Of a DNA stretch of 64,000 nucleotides, positions 33,907 to 43,042 are shown in pieces (position 1 is the first letter of the stretch; every line of letters begins with the position of its first letter). The stretch is from CAZFGK01 sp964518635 (lineage in GTDB: Bacteria > Zixibacteria > MSB-5A5 > GN15 > FEB-12). Position numbers and translations under genes: made by a program. Under the pieces are notes generated by a model that made no database searches, was not told where the DNA came from, and saw nothing but the letters and a program-made list of their open reading frames with translations. The stretch spans positions 1 to 64,000 of the forward strand of contig CAZFGK010000008.1 in the NCBI GenBank assembly GCA_964518635.1, written 5' to 3'.

Positions 33907-35469
33907 CTACTTCTTCAATTCTTCCTCGCGAATCACCGACAGAATTTTCGTCACCGAAACGGAGCCATCTTTCGTATCTTTCATCTGTGGGAAGAACAAC
34001 ACATCCCGAATCGAATGCTGATTGGTCAGCAGCATCACCAGCCGATCAATCCCCACTCCAAGCCCCGCAGTTGGCGGCATGCCGTAACAAAGGGCAGTGA
34101 TAAAATCATCATCTAGCGGCTGCGCTTCTTCATCCCCTGCTTCGAGTGCCTTCCCCTGCTGCAGGAATCGCTCAAATTGATCTATCGGGTCATTCAGCTC
34201 ACTGAAACAATTCCCGGTCTCCTGCGCGGCAATGAACAATTCAAATCGCTCAGTCAGTCGCGGATCTTCGCGATGTTTTTTCGCAAGAGGTGAAATTTCA
34301 ACCGGGAAATCGCAGATGAAAGTCGGTTGCACTAATGTGTGTTCGACTTTCGCCTCCCATACCGCTTCGATCACTTTTCCACGATTGATCAGATCAGCAG
34401 TGGCGATATGTAGTTTTGCGGCTTCCGCTTTCGCTTGTTCATAGGTCAGGTCGGTGAAATCAACTCCGGTTGCTTCTTTTATAGAACCAATCATTGAGAG
34501 CCAGCGAAATGGTTTTTCGAAATCGATCACATGATCGCCGTAATTGACCTGGTAGGTGCCATACAGCCCATGCACTACATGCCGAAGCATCCGCTCAAGA
34601 AGGGTCCCCATATCGCGATAGTCGGCATAGGCCCAATACAATTCGATCATCGAGAATTCCGGATTATGCAGCCGATCCATACCTTCGTTACGGAAATCTT
34701 TGCAATACTCCCAGACTTTATCATAGCCACCGACAATCAGCCGTTTGAGATAGAGTTCATCTGCCACGCGCATGTACATCGGAATATCGAGCGTGTTGTG
34801 ATGTGTCTTGAACGGTCGCGCCGAGGCACCGCCGTAGATTGGTTGGAGAATCGGTGTTTCGACTTCGAGAAATTTTTCACTCGTCAGAAATTCACGAATC
34901 AACTGAACAATCTTACTGCGTCGCAGAAATGTCTCGCGTACTTCATGATTCACAATCAGATCAGCATAGCGACGACGATAACGTGATTCAATATCAGTGA
35001 AACCGCTGTGCTTATCCGGCAGGGGATGGAGCGACTTGGTGAGGAGAGTAACCTCTTTGGAATGAATGGTCGGTTCGCCAGTCTTCGTAGTGAAAGGGTA
35101 GCCGACGACGCCAACGATATCGCCGATATCGAGCAGGTCGAACATTTCGAATGCCGCTTCGCCGACATCATCTTTGCGGAGATAGATCTGAAAACGGTCG
35201 GACATGTCACGCAGATCGGCAAAGATCGCTTTCCCCATCTTCCGCTTGGTCATGATGCGACCGGCTACGCGGACATCGGTCTGACTTGCGGCAAGCGATT
35301 CAAATGATGTGCGGACTTCTGCAAGCTGATGCGTGCGATCGAAGGTATAGGGGTAGGGATTGATCCCTTTGGCGAGAAGTTGACGTACCTTTTCTCGCCG
35401 TATGCGGACAAGGTCGAGGAGAGGGAGGCGTGGTTCGGAGGAATCGGGGACTGTGTTTTCTTGTGTCAT
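33907..35469 (-). CDS. lysS: Lysyl-tRNA synthetase, class II
   Basis: A 520-residue class II synthetase. The N-terminal OB-fold tRNA-binding domain spans about 60-180 (VRVAGRIMTKRKMGKAIFADL), followed by the catalytic domain: motif 1 near 210 (EFLTSEKFLEVETPIL), motif 2 near 270 (FRNEGMDRLHNPEFSMIELY) and motif 3 near 480 (GLGVGIDRLVML). It charges tRNA-Lys. It ends its transcript against a repeat island and is preceded (3 bp) by the 490-residue lipoprotein gene on the same strand. Confidence 0.97.
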   Translation of the reverse strand: MTQENTVPDSSEPRLPLLDLVRIRREKVRQLLAKGINPYPYTFDRTHQLAEVRTSFESLAASQTDVRVAGRIMTKRKMGKAIFADLRDMSDRFQIYLRKDDVGEAAFEMFDLLDIGDIVGVVGYPFTTKTGEPTIHSKEVTLLTKSLHPLPDKHSGFTDIESRYRRRYADLIVNHEVRETFLRRSKIVQLIREFLTSEKFLEVETPILQPIYGGASARPFKTHHNTLDIPMYMRVADELYLKRLIVGGYDKVWEYCKDFRNEGMDRLHNPEFSMIELYWAYADYRDMGTLLERMLRHVVHGLYGTYQVNYGDHVIDFEKPFRWLSMIGSIKEATGVDFTDLTYEQAKAEAAKLHIATADLINRGKVIEAVWEAKVEHTLVQPTFICDFPVEISPLAKKHREDPRLTERFELFIAAQETGNCFSELNDPIDQFERFLQQGKALEAGDEEAQPLDDDFITALCYGMPPTAGLGVGIDRLVMLLTNQHSIRDVLFFPQMKDTKDGSVSVTKILSVIREEELKK

Positions 35470-35472
35470 TTT

Positions 35473-36945
35473 CTATTTTTGTAGTGGTGCAACTGGTTCG
35501 ACCGGGAGAGGCAATAAGTCCACATTTACCTGAACTCCTGGTACTCCAATCTCAATGCTATCCTTTCCCGAATAGATCATGGTTTTTTCGTGTTTCATCA
35601 AGGAGAAAACTGTGTCACCATAGGTATCACTACTAATGTAGTCGATTGACTGCAAAAAAGTAATCCGGCCCGGACGTACATGCTGAACCACTGTTCCGAT
35701 CGAGTCAATGGTGTATCTAACAGCGCGCGTCGGACCGTATGAATCATGTAAACCTAGGAGTACACCCCTGGGAAGGGTATGAAGTTTACGCATACCGGCA
35801 TCGGTCACCGCTCTTTTCCACTCAACCCGTTTTACTGCCAATGTATCTGGATTGAATGTGTACATGCCATCTCGCTGGGAAGCTACATACACCATTTTAT
35901 TCACCGGCAGATAGGCAATTGCTCGTGGAAAAAATATCTCTTCGGTTACAATCTCCAGTGTGTCTAGAAGCTGTGAGATGCGATACCTATAAACCCGGCT
36001 GGCAGTACTAGCAGTAATGAATAGCAGGGAGTCCTGAACAAGACAGAGTGAATGGAATCCTTGTCTCTGATTCTGCTTCGGTGCATCTACTCTATACAAG
36101 GGCTTACCCGTCACCAGCGAAAAGCCAAAAAGAGCGTCAGGTTCGGTAGAGAGAGTCCAGAGAATTCTTCGTTGATTATCGATAAGTAACCCTTGCGGTG
36201 TTCCCATTCCGTTTGCATGGGTGATCGTGAATGGAGTAAAGTCCCACTCACAGGAATCAAATCGGATTCCACGATATATCATATTTGCTTTCAATGACGA
36301 AACATAGAGTGATCCGTCTAGAGGATCGTATGCTATGTCGAACAATGAGTCGGTCTGGAGTCCATTCAATGTCTGTACACAAACAGCGTATCTATTTTCA
36401 AAGTGCCCACTGTATCCGGTTTGACCTGCAGTTAGACTGCCAGCCATCGTGATCGCTGCAACAATGCGCAGGAGCTGAGGGTCTTTTGGTAGACGCGATT
36501 GTTTTCTTTGATCAAAGAATCTTGTTCGTAGAGCCAGAACGGCAACTTCAGAGTCGGAAACTCCTTCTAGAATCCCAAACGGCGGGTATGGACCATCACC
36601 CAGACCATTGCTATCAAGTTTCTTTCTTAGAAGCTTCTTTCTCATCTCAATAAAATTATCAGGCTCAGCATTTTCAGATTCGAGTTGAGGAAGTTCGTAA
36701 ACTCTTCTAGAAAAAAGAAGTTGAGCTCGTCGCGAATACTCAACCGGGATGTCATATCTCCGCGGGAATTTTTGAAGTACTGAGTCAAGTTCTTCGAAGC
36801 TTAGTTTCCCAAGCGAATCAGTCGGCGGGCCCATCTGCGACAGGATATTCTCCTGTTCAGATTTTTCTGTAGAGCAGCCAACTACAATGAGAAAGAGAAA
36901 GAGTGCGAATGCGATGCGAAACGAATTCCCCAACCCATCATCCAA
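35473..36945 (-). CDS. Lipoprotein, NHL/beta-propeller-like
   Basis: A 490-residue exported lipoprotein. Signal RIAFALFLFLIVVGC with lipobox VVGC. The C-terminal 350 residues are rich in repeats of propeller type, e.g. SLFDIAYDPLDGSLYVSSLK, GTPQGLLIDNQRRILWTLS, GFHSLCLVQDSLLFITAS and AIAYLPVNKMVYVASQRDG, each with the strand-turn-strand cadence of beta-propeller blades; no known catalytic residues. Its start overlaps the coaD stop by about 8 bp, an unusual coupling. The gene looks A+T-richer than coaD. Role unknown. Confidence 0.6.
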   Translation of the reverse strand: MDDGLGNSFRIAFALFLFLIVVGCSTEKSEQENILSQMGPPTDSLGKLSFEELDSVLQKFPRRYDIPVEYSRRAQLLFSRRVYELPQLESENAEPDNFIEMRKKLLRKKLDSNGLGDGPYPPFGILEGVSDSEVAVLALRTRFFDQRKQSRLPKDPQLLRIVAAITMAGSLTAGQTGYSGHFENRYAVCVQTLNGLQTDSLFDIAYDPLDGSLYVSSLKANMIYRGIRFDSCEWDFTPFTITHANGMGTPQGLLIDNQRRILWTLSTEPDALFGFSLVTGKPLYRVDAPKQNQRQGFHSLCLVQDSLLFITASTASRVYRYRISQLLDTLEIVTEEIFFPRAIAYLPVNKMVYVASQRDGMYTFNPDTLAVKRVEWKRAVTDAGMRKLHTLPRGVLLGLHDSYGPTRAVRYTIDSIGTVVQHVRPGRITFLQSIDYISSDTYGDTVFSLMKHEKTMIYSGKDSIEIGVPGVQVNVDLLPLPVEPVAPLQK

Positions 36946-37447
36946 TCTTCTTCTTCAACGCCTTCAACACCGGAGACGGCACCAGCCCGCGGACATCCCC
37001 GCCATTCGTGGCGACATCCTTCACTATCGACGATGAAAGATAGACCCATGTCAGGGCGGGCATCATGAAAACAGTCTCCACCTCACGCGCGAGTTCACGA
37101 TTCATGAGTGCCATCTGAAATTCATATTCGAAATCAGAAACCGCACGAAGACCACGAATAATCGCGCACGCCTTTTCCCGCTGCACAAAATCAGCAAGCA
37201 GCCCGCTGAAACCGACGACCTTGACTCGTTTCGACGCCGCCAAGGATGCCACACTCGCTTTCATCAGAGAGATTCGTTCGTTCAGATCAAACATCGGATG
37301 TTTGCTTTCATTCTCCGCCACTGCCACGATTACTTCATCGAATAACGGAAGAGCCCGTTCGATGAGTGACAGGTGTCCGTTGGTGGCGGGGTCAAAGGTC
37401 CCCGGATAGACCGCGCGGCGTAGTGTGGTGATCGATCGACGAGTCAT
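36938..37447 (-). CDS. coaD: Phosphopantetheine adenylyltransferase
   Basis: A 169-residue enzyme, fourth step of coenzyme A synthesis (4'-phosphopantetheine + ATP to dephospho-CoA). AVYPGTFDPATNGHLSLIERA contains the T/HxGH ATP motif (here NGH), VIVAVAENESKHPMFDLNER the substrate loop, and YLSSSIVKDVATNGGDV the ISSTxxR-type signature. Length is normal. The frame overlaps the upstream gene by 4 bp (ATGA) and the downstream lipoprotein by about 8 bp. Confidence 0.96.
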   Translation of the reverse strand: MTRRSITTLRRAVYPGTFDPATNGHLSLIERALPLFDEVIVAVAENESKHPMFDLNERISLMKASVASLAASKRVKVVGFSGLLADFVQREKACAIIRGLRAVSDFEYEFQMALMNRELAREVETVFMMPALTWVYLSSSIVKDVATNGGDVRGLVPSPVLKALKKKIG

Positions 37448-38355
37448 CCTCTACCCTCTCGTATGGTCATGATTTCTGTCTCATTATGCTGATCTCGTGA
37501 CAAATGCTCCCGCATCATCCCGATTGCAACCAACCAACTGTCACGCAGCCGCATTGGAATCGGAAGTGAGGGATAGACTGATGATGATCCTGATTCTACT
37601 ACAAGATTGAGTCGAGAGACCAGTTCTGATCTGACCTGATCGGTATCCAGATCACCAAAACAGACCACCCGCGACAACTCCTCCTGTGCCTCCAGAATTT
37701 CCTGCGGAGTTGTTCGGTGTGCTGCGATATTTGAAAGTTGAGTGGCAATCTCTAATCCGGCAACAGCAGCAAACTGACTGGCGCGGGTAGCGCGAATGCG
37801 AAGCGATGTACTCAAGAGCAGTTCATCCCCTCGCACCATAGCAAGCGCACCGACCCCCTGATGCTGAGTGACCAATAGTGATGCACGCGGCTGATGCATC
37901 AGTTGCATCCATCCAGAGGCGAGCATCATGCTGCGAGGAACCAATCGAACATGCTCTAACTGTCCTGACGTGAGAAGAGAACTGAACAGTTGATAAGCGC
38001 GCTCTTTTCGTATCGCCGAGACCAGTGAATAACCGAGATCTGTACGAGCACTCGACGGAGAAATCGCATAGATAAAGTCATCGGGCTGATCACTCAGCGA
38101 TCCTCCCAGCTCAAAGATGCATACTTCATTCCGGTGACTCCGAAATCTTGCCGGAACAGGGATAGTCTTCGTGATCCAAAACTGGTCATCAATCGCAATC
38201 GCAATCTGAGCGGCATCTCGAATCAGTGATTGGATTTCGGATTCGTCCTGCGTCCAATGGGTTGGTTCAGAGGAAAGCTCGCCACTGGAACTCTGTGTGT
38301 AGACATAGCAGACCATTCCCGGAATCAGCAGATCAAGGGCGAGAAATGTGCTCAT
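37444..38355 (-). CDS. Hypothetical protein, possibly PilM/actin-like
   Basis: A 303-residue protein that I do not firmly recognise. MSTFLALDLLIPGMVCYVYTQ at the start and the distribution of strands (AIAIDDQFWITKTIPVPARF, ASLLVTQHQGVGALAMVRGDEL) suggest an actin-like ATPase fold of the PilM/EpsL type, as found beside competence and pilus genes. Lack of a clear phosphate loop keeps this tentative. It starts 3 bp after the ComEA-like gene and overlaps coaD by 4 bp, so the three are one operon. The link to DNA uptake is inference from position. Confidence 0.5.
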   Translation of the reverse strand: MSTFLALDLLIPGMVCYVYTQSSSGELSSEPTHWTQDESEIQSLIRDAAQIAIAIDDQFWITKTIPVPARFRSHRNEVCIFELGGSLSDQPDDFIYAISPSSARTDLGYSLVSAIRKERAYQLFSSLLTSGQLEHVRLVPRSMMLASGWMQLMHQPRASLLVTQHQGVGALAMVRGDELLLSTSLRIRATRASQFAAVAGLEIATQLSNIAAHRTTPQEILEAQEELSRVVCFGDLDTDQVRSELVSRLNLVVESGSSSVYPSLPIPMRLRDSWLVAIGMMREHLSRDQHNETEIMTIREGRG

Positions 38356-38358
38356 CGG

Positions 38359-38853
38359 TTATTTCATGTCTTTCTTAAGTTGATCTTTGCCTGGAATACG
38401 ATTCGGATCGATGCGAATAAAGTGGCGAAGATTTTCGTACGTCGAGGTACCGATCCCGCGAACGGCGAGAAGATCAAGCGGGGATTTGAACGGATATTTT
38501 GCGCGATGTTCAATAATCCGGTCTGCAAGAACGCGCCCGATACCGGGCAGCAATTCGAGAGAGTCTGCCGGGGCAGTATTCGGATCAATCAGGAAGGCAG
38601 TAATAGGTCGGTTCAGATTCTCTTCACCACTGGTTGAACTGACTGATGAGCCGGTCATTGAACTGATCACTTCGGTCAATTCATCCAATTCCACCCCCAC
38701 CGCAGGAAGCGGGTTGACTGCCACCTGAGGAGTCAGAAGCGGACGGACAATCGCAATGGTGCAAAGCAGCAGGGCTAACCCGGCGAAAACAGCCAGGATT
38801 TTCAACTCATTGGTTGAAAACTGAAATGGTGATCTGTCGGCTGACGGTGACAC
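38359..38853 (-). CDS. ComEA-like helix-hairpin-helix protein
   Basis: A 164-residue protein. An N-terminal transmembrane segment (LKILAVFAGLALLLCTIAIV) precedes a linker and a C-terminal domain with two helix-hairpin-helix motifs: LLPGIGRVLADRIIEHR and LAVRGIGTSTYENL. ComEA binds incoming double-stranded DNA at the cell surface in natural competence, but such motifs also serve other DNA-binding proteins. The pair with the neighbouring 303-residue protein suggests a competence role. Confidence 0.8.
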   Translation of the reverse strand: MSPSADRSPFQFSTNELKILAVFAGLALLLCTIAIVRPLLTPQVAVNPLPAVGVELDELTEVISSMTGSSVSSTSGEENLNRPITAFLIDPNTAPADSLELLPGIGRVLADRIIEHRAKYPFKSPLDLLAVRGIGTSTYENLRHFIRIDPNRIPGKDQLKKDMK

Positions 38854-39247
38854 AGACTAGTATCATACGAAAAGAATCCCTATCGGGAAACTGAAGCTCA
38901 AAGTGCCGGAAACGGGGGTGCCCCCTCTGGCGGCTCCTCTTGCCGACCTGCCTGCAATCCCGTAGCTTAGACCCAGATGACACCACACCCCAAAGATGAT
39001 CGTGCGCGGCTACCCTTGACACGGTCTACGTCTCATGATGAAACGAATTCAACTGCCATACTCTGCCAGTCTGGACTGCCAGGGGTTTCTCTACCTGTCA
39101 GTCCAAAATTCGAGGCGCAGAATTCATACAACTCTTTCGGATTGAAAAAATTAGCCCCCTATTGGGAACCTCTGCATGGTGAGCTTCGTTCTGCCATAGT
39201 GACGGGGGTCACGGCTGCGACCGAGTATTCAAAACACCGAGGCAGTC
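38854..39247. other. Divergent intergenic region
   Basis: 394 bp between the minus-strand ComEA-like gene and the ECF sigma gene, with no gene of its own. It contains an ECF-type promoter candidate at 39165-39191. A TTGACA at 39016-39021 lacks a well-spaced -10. Confidence 0.4.
39165..39191 (+). promoter_or_regulatory. Candidate ECF-type promoter (autoregulatory)
   Basis: GGAACC at 39165-39170, 16-base spacer, CGTTC at 39187-39191. It fits the generic ECF pattern GGAAC-N16/17-CGT, about 57 bases before the ATG of the ECF gene, as expected for autoregulation. Confidence 0.4.
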
Positions 39248-39970
39248 ATGGCCAACGATAAGCGGACCGATACAGAACTCCAACCGAACGTGGTTGCTCC
39301 CGTCGATTCGCCAGTTGGTGAATCAAACGGCTCCGGTCCAGAGCAGTCTGAAATTGAAATGCAGCTCCCACCGACGGTTCGTCCGCCGATGGAGCCAAAA
39401 GAGAAACGCCGCAGTTTTGAGCGCGAGGCAGTCCCCCATATGGATGCACTTCTTCGCACCGCGCTGCGGATGACAAAATCGGAAACTGACGCAGAGGATC
39501 TGGTACAGGAAACATTCGTTAAGGCCTACCGATTCTGGGATCGCTTTGAACCGGGCAGTAACGCCCGTGCTTGGCTATTCAAGATCATGACCAACATCTT
39601 CATTAACGAATACCGTTCCCGTTCCCGTGCCCCAATCTCGGTCAGTGTCGATGAAGAGAATGATGATTACGTCTACGGGCAAGTGGCGTCACTGGCGTCA
39701 CAGGAAAACCCGGAGACGGAATTTCTGAATAAATTGCTCGATGACGACGTTCGACGTGCCATCGACACCCTACCTGAGGATTTTAGAGAAGTGGTTGTGC
39801 TCTCATTTTTGGAAGACTATTCGTACCAGGAGATCGCGGAGATTGTCGGTTTGCAGTTAGGAACCGTCAAATCCCGAATCCATCGCGGGCGAAAGTTGCT
39901 TCAAAAAGAGCTGCACGATTATGCAGTGAAACAGGGTTATATCAAAAGCGGTAAACCCGCAGTTTCGTAA
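39248..39970 (+). CDS. ECF sigma factor, SigR/ECF12-like
   Basis: A 240-residue sigma-70 family factor. After a 65-residue, Pro/Glu-rich N-terminal tail come region 2 (LRTALRMTKSETDAEDLVQETFVKAYRFWDRFEPGSNARAWLFKIMTNIFINEYRSRSRAP) and region 4 (IDTLPEDFREVVVLSFLEDYSYQEIAEIVGLQLGTVKSRIHRGRKLL). The motif order and NARAWLFKIMTN resemble SigR-type factors. GAGG stands seven bases before ATG 39248. The next gene encodes a transmembrane anti-sigma, with 9 bp between the stop and the preferred start. Confidence 0.93.
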   Translation: MANDKRTDTELQPNVVAPVDSPVGESNGSGPEQSEIEMQLPPTVRPPMEPKEKRRSFEREAVPHMDALLRTALRMTKSETDAEDLVQETFVKAYRFWDRFEPGSNARAWLFKIMTNIFINEYRSRSRAPISVSVDEENDDYVYGQVASLASQENPETEFLNKLLDDDVRRAIDTLPEDFREVVVLSFLEDYSYQEIAEIVGLQLGTVKSRIHRGRKLLQKELHDYAVKQGYIKSGKPAVS

Positions 39971-39979
39971 GGAATGTTC

Positions 39980-40813
39980 ATGACTCGTGCTGATGCCCAG
40001 CGACTTTTTTATGCCGTCATTGACGGTCAGGCGACTCCGACGGAGAATCGTGAATTTCAGGCATACCTGAAGACTGATGCCGAACTCGCGGCGGCATTCG
40101 GCCGTGAGCAGGCCGTACATCAGGCGATGGTGGCACGACTCAAGCGCGTACATACCGAAACTGCTTCACCCCGACTTCGCAAATCAATCATGTCAGCTCT
40201 TGATGATGTCGATCGTGAAGAATCGATGATTCCGATATCGACCAAGACTACTTCTGTTGCGCCGAAAGTTCGTCTTCTTCCGGCGGTAAAGTGGTTCGCC
40301 TACGCTGCCTCACTCGTGTTGGCAGTTGGTGCGGGTTATTTCGGTCTCAAACTGGAAGAGCATCATGACGCGTACATCGCACTTGAGAGTGCTCACTGGG
40401 AAGCAGTGAGTGAGTTTCAGGCGACCGGAAAGTTTGTCCATACAACCGAAACCGGAAAATGTCATGAGTCTGCGAAGAGAATGGCTGGTGAGCTCGGGCT
40501 CACCCTTGTCGATGCCGAGGATGGACTCCCCGAAATTGGTGGATGTATCAATGAATGTACCGGAAAAGCACTCGGTCATTATGTCTATGCCGACGGTGAC
40601 AAGATCGTTTCAGTCTTTGTCGCACCAGCTGCTTCTTTTGAGATTCCTGAAGATCTGCTCAAACATCCAATTCAAAAAAATGGACTGACTCTCTACGACC
40701 ACAATTGCAAGGGATGCCGTCTGGTTTATCAGCGAGTCGGAGATGTGATTGTGATTACCGCAACTACCAACCGTAAGATCGAGCTTCTTGATTTCGAACC
40801 GGTGGTGATCTGA
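39980..40813 (+). CDS. Transmembrane anti-sigma factor with Cys-rich periplasmic domain
   Basis: A 277-residue protein. I prefer ATG 39980, which has AAGGA spaced seven bases; ATG 39974 lies too close to it. The N-terminal 100 residues form a helical cytosolic anti-sigma domain (RLFYAVIDGQATPTENREFQAYL), a single transmembrane helix runs at about 105-123 (FAYAASLVLAVGAGYFGL), and the periplasmic domain (GKCHESAKRM, GGCINEC, HNCKGC near the end) carries five or six cysteines and His. No cytosolic H-x3-C-x2-C zinc site, so not RsrA. Sensing of redox state or a metal outside the membrane is inference. Confidence 0.8.
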   Translation: MTRADAQRLFYAVIDGQATPTENREFQAYLKTDAELAAAFGREQAVHQAMVARLKRVHTETASPRLRKSIMSALDDVDREESMIPISTKTTSVAPKVRLLPAVKWFAYAASLVLAVGAGYFGLKLEEHHDAYIALESAHWEAVSEFQATGKFVHTTETGKCHESAKRMAGELGLTLVDAEDGLPEIGGCINECTGKALGHYVYADGDKIVSVFVAPAASFEIPEDLLKHPIQKNGLTLYDHNCKGCRLVYQRVGDVIVITATTNRKIELLDFEPVVI

Positions 40814-40850
40814 TCGCTCATTTCGATTGAAGAAATCGAGTTGAAAATAC

Positions 40851-40877
40851 AAAGGCGCGAATCAGCGCCTTTTTTTT
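40851..40877 (+). terminator. Rho-independent terminator after the sigma/anti-sigma operon
   Basis: AAAGGCGC 40851-40858 pairs GCGCCTTT 40865-40872 across a GAATCA loop; eight T residues run through 40870-40877. Confidence 0.9.
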
Positions 40878-41375
40878 GTGAATGCGGACTCTTCGGTGCC
40901 CCACCATTCGGGTGGGTATTTTCTTGTCATGCTGAGCTTGTCGAAGCATGATGTCCCGTGCATGATGCGGAAGTCACCCTTCGACAGGCTCAGGGTGACA
41001 AGAGGACTGGTGGGTGGGATTCCGTGTCTTGTTCTCTCGCTTCGGGTGCGGGGTCTATTCTTCGGTGCCCCACTCCGTAGTTCACGCTATGCGTGAACAA
41101 GGGGTGGGTTCCTGGTCCATATTCTTTCCGAAAAACTCAGGCCGGTGCCCCATTCTACTCTTACGGGTGGGATTTCAATAAACAATCTTGATCAAAGAGT
41201 ATGTATTAACCAAAAAACAGAATTGAGCAACGAGCACTCTTGTCACCATGACTTCTTAAACATACTCTACGACTGGTGAAGTCAGAAGAAGCGCGGGTTG
41301 ACGAACAAGCGATCGAGTCACTATACTCGGCTTCTTGATGATCACTTCTGGATCATCGGATAGGAGGTTGGATTT
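40878..41375. repeat. Intergenic repeat island
   Basis: No gene. CATGCTGAGCTTGTCGAAGC near 40927-40948 and a CCCTTCGACAGGCTCAGGG copy at 40979-40998, in opposite sense; then the left part of the 124 bp element at 41065-41151. The A+T-rich tail 41160-41375 before the outer membrane gene ends with a near-perfect AGGAGG at 41362-41367. Confidence 0.75.
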
Positions 41376-42053
41376 ATCAGAAACATAAGTTCGCTTAGGC
41401 CTTTTGCCCTTACCATGCTCTTGCTTGTTGCATATTCAACTGCAATTGAAGCACAGGAATCAACATCTGTCGACTCAACTGAGACTAAATCCCCCTGGGT
41501 CTCCAGACGAGACCAGGCATCGAGAAATGCCGAGCGAACACCCTGGAAAGTGATGATTACCGGTGGACCCGGTTATTTTCTGCCAATCGGAAGTTACTAT
41601 GATGGCATTGATCCCGGAACTTCGATCAACGGATCACTCTCGATCGGGACCTGGAGTAGTCTGGCTTTTCGCGCTCAGGTTTCTTTCGGTAATTCAACAA
41701 CTGAAATCAGCAATGTTGATTTCAAATATCAACGTTTCAGCGCTGGCGTTCTCTATCATTCCCGTCTAAGTCAATCATCAAAGCAATCCAGTGAATTTTA
41801 TGGCTATTGGGGAATAGGATTCATGACGAACGACCTTTCCACAGCATTCGGATCGGGGCTGGTCAGTATTGATGATACCAGATTCATGGTTGATGCATCA
41901 ATTGGAGTCATTCTTGCAGTCTCACGTGGGGTGGGAATCGATATCGCTATGGATGCCCCGGTCATTTACGTCGAAAGTACAGACAACGGTCTTGCCTCAG
42001 CGGTGCAATTTAACCTTCGCATCGGCCTGGCCTTTACCTTAGGAACACAGTAA
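41376..42053 (+). CDS. Outer-membrane beta-barrel protein, probable ATC start
   Basis: About 225 residues. From the ATG at 41415 the chain reads MLLLVAYSTAIEAQ, a poor signal with no positive charge. Upstream in frame, IRNISSLRPFALT adds two Arg, giving a normal signal peptide, and the perfect Shine-Dalgarno AGGAGG (41362-41367) is eight bases before ATC 41376 in this frame; no ATG, GTG or TTG is available there. The mature part has alternating strands (GSLSIGTWSSLAFRAQVSFGN, FYGYWGIGFMTND) ending in RIGLAFTLG, an OMP_b-brl-type barrel of about 8-10 strands. Porin or structural role unknown. Confidence 0.6.
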   Translation: MRNISSLRPFALTMLLLVAYSTAIEAQESTSVDSTETKSPWVSRRDQASRNAERTPWKVMITGGPGYFLPIGSYYDGIDPGTSINGSLSIGTWSSLAFRAQVSFGNSTTEISNVDFKYQRFSAGVLYHSRLSQSSKQSSEFYGYWGIGFMTNDLSTAFGSGLVSIDDTRFMVDASIGVILAVSRGVGIDIAMDAPVIYVESTDNGLASAVQFNLRIGLAFTLGTQ

Positions 42054-42075
42054 CAGGACGAGAATTGATTCACAG

Positions 42076-42612
42076 ATGAAAACTATGCAACTCACTCTGA
42101 TCGCCGCGCTTTTGCTAGTTTGCACTAGCTGCTCTACTCGTTTCACGATTTCACAGCATCTCGATACCAGCATTACTCAAAGCGAAAAAGTCATCGTCAC
42201 ACTGATGAAAGATGAACTCCCCAATGCGCAGGAAGACAAGAACCGTCCCAATCTGGAGCAGGTACAGAAATTCAGAGAGTTCGTCATCAAGGCACTGAAG
42301 AATCGCAATGTCTTTTCGACCATCGACAGTCTTGGTGACGGTGACTTTGAGGTCCGCTCCTCCCTTGTAGAATTTGAGAAGGGGGATGCCATGAGCAGGT
42401 TCTTGTTCGGCGGTATCTTTGGGAAGTCGGGTGTGATGATCGTGCACATGCAATTAGTGAACCGTCAATCAGGAACGGTTGTATTTGCCGGTAACTTCAG
42501 AGCAAAAGCTACCTCATGGATGGAGACGAGCGGATCTTCTTTTCAGTATGTGGCAATCGACTTTGCAAATGCCTTGAACAAAGATCTGAAGGGGCTGAAA
42601 TCTAAGAAATAG
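42076..42612 (+). CDS. DUF4410-like lipoprotein
   Basis: A 178-residue lipoprotein. Signal TLIAALLLVCTSC with lipobox CTSC (Cys about 19). The mature part resembles DUF4410 lipoproteins: FREFVIKALKNRNVFSTI and later FEVRSSLVEFEKGDAMSRFLFGGIFGKSGVMIVHMQLVNRQSG, including the AGxxxG-like turn in FGGIFGK. Start ATG 42076, 22 bp after the outer-membrane gene, so the two form an operon and may share a surface function. Role of the family unknown. Confidence 0.65.
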   Translation: MKTMQLTLIAALLLVCTSCSTRFTISQHLDTSITQSEKVIVTLMKDELPNAQEDKNRPNLEQVQKFREFVIKALKNRNVFSTIDSLGDGDFEVRSSLVEFEKGDAMSRFLFGGIFGKSGVMIVHMQLVNRQSGTVVFAGNFRAKATSWMETSGSSFQYVAIDFANALNKDLKGLKSKK

Positions 42613-43042
42613 ACTCGGGTGACATTCCGTAGAGTCCATCTCTTTGGTCGCTGCATTCTTGGTGGGTTCCAGGTCCATATTCCCTTTAGAAAAACTCAGA
42701 CCGGGAACCCACCGCTGGTCGACTCCGTTGTCTGCGCAGTGGGGCACCGAAGAGAATCAAGAACCCTGAGCGGGTGCTCAGGGCTACCAATGAAGAAGTA
42801 GCGCGGCCCCGTGGGTCGGGTTCTTGAATATGTCATGTTGAGATCGCCGAAGAATAACGAGAGGATATTCTCAGCCGTTTGGTCAGGACGCGGTACCCCG
42901 CACACGAAGCGGGTGACAGGCCACCAAGACAAAGAAAAACTCAGAGCAAGCTCTGGGGCACCGAATACTGATTCGTTACAAAGAGTAAGTTACCGAAATC
43001 TAATCCCACCCGAAGGGTGGGGCACCAAGTCAAAGAGAGACT
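42613..43042. repeat. Intergenic repeat island
   Basis: No gene. Right half of the 124 bp element at 42660-42747 (ends AGTGGGGCACCGAAGAG); further GGGTGGGGCACC-like pieces near 42955 and 43013-43027; a GGACGCGGTACCCCGCACAC segment near 42886. Confidence 0.75.
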
